Source: JASFEQ01 sp050122535
GTDB lineage: Bacteria > Desulfobacterota > DSM-4660 > Desulfatiglandales > HGW-15
NCBI GenBank assembly: GCA_050122535.1
Contig: JASFIT010000281.1
Span: forward strand, 1 to 6,236
Reading direction: 5' to 3'
DNA: 6,236 bases
Shown: positions 6,134 to 6,236 of the stretch, one piece after another
Position numbering within the stretch: position 1 is the stretch's first letter
Layout: every line of letters begins with the position of its first letter
Made by a program: the position numbers and the translations under genes
Notes under the pieces: model-generated
Told to the model about the DNA's origin: nothing
The model's database searches: none
Seen by the model: the letters and a program-made list of their open reading frames with translations, nothing else

Positions 6134-6162
6134 AGTATAGGGAGTGGCAAAGCACGAGTCAA
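6134..6162 (-). promoter_or_regulatory. Near-consensus sigma70 promoter, probably the original yhhN promoter
   Basis: On the minus strand TTGACT (6157-6162) and TATACT (6134-6139) are separated by exactly 17 bases. Each box differs from consensus at one position. The predicted transcription start, about seven bases after the -10 box, falls at the right edge of element B, so B would form most of the leader. No start codon with a ribosome-binding site lies between the promoter and the element. The bases 6163-6236 are open in several frames on both strands and hold no gene I can identify; a cut-off coding end cannot be excluded. Confidence 0.6.
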
Positions 6163-6236
6163 TATTTTGCGGTCTTTTACCAAATGGGCATCCAGCCTCC
6201 AAGCCTGCTTGCTTCCTTTGGACAATTCTGGTATGA

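Noticed and set aside
6163..6236. Short frames at the right edge, including an ATG at 6185 on the plus strand and an open minus-strand frame ending at 6177
   Set aside because: Several frames are open over so short a stretch, no ribosome-binding site supports the ATG, and no family is recognised.

Overview
The window looks like Gram-negative bacterial chromosome. It carries an inner-membrane RND pump, its periplasmic adaptor with a signal peptide, and a multi-pass lipid enzyme. The density of intergenic palindromes and short repeats, together with a YhhN-type lysoplasmalogenase, recalls Desulfobacterota (former Deltaproteobacteria), but this placement is inference from style only.

Layout: all three recognisable genes lie on the minus strand, so transcription runs right to left. 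From the right edge they are a sigma70-like promoter (6134-6162), a repeat element (element B, 5829-6125), a YhhN-family membrane protein (5147-5806), an RND adaptor (3720-4799), an RND permease (376-3531) and a second copy of the repeat element (element A, 32-370). Adaptor and permease form a tripartite-efflux gene pair. No outer-membrane channel gene is in the window, so the pump presumably uses a TolC-like protein encoded elsewhere. The YhhN protein has no obvious functional tie to the pump.

The unusual part is between the genes. Elements A and B belong to one family. Each has imperfect terminal inverted arms starting CCACCC, with a small hairpin in each arm. Each has a central outer stem that closes three hairpins: one long AT-rich, one medium and one GC-rich. 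The hairpins keep their shape while their bases differ, which is covariation. The outer arms run the same way in A and B, but the three-hairpin core is inverted. Element B lies exactly between a near-consensus promoter and the ribosome-binding site and TTG start of yhhN. Removing it together with one TGAG flank restores a compact promoter, leader and start. The first 28 or so residues of the longest yhhN reading frame are therefore element sequence and not native protein. The core orientation in B also puts a GC hairpin plus TTTT into the yhhN leader, where it resembles a terminator.

The other gaps hold a 125-nt imperfect palindrome (4898-5022) between yhhN and the adaptor, and a 9-10-bp tandem repeat of CACTTTAG (3602-3649) between adaptor and permease. 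Positions 1-31 and 6163-6236 hold no gene that I can defend.
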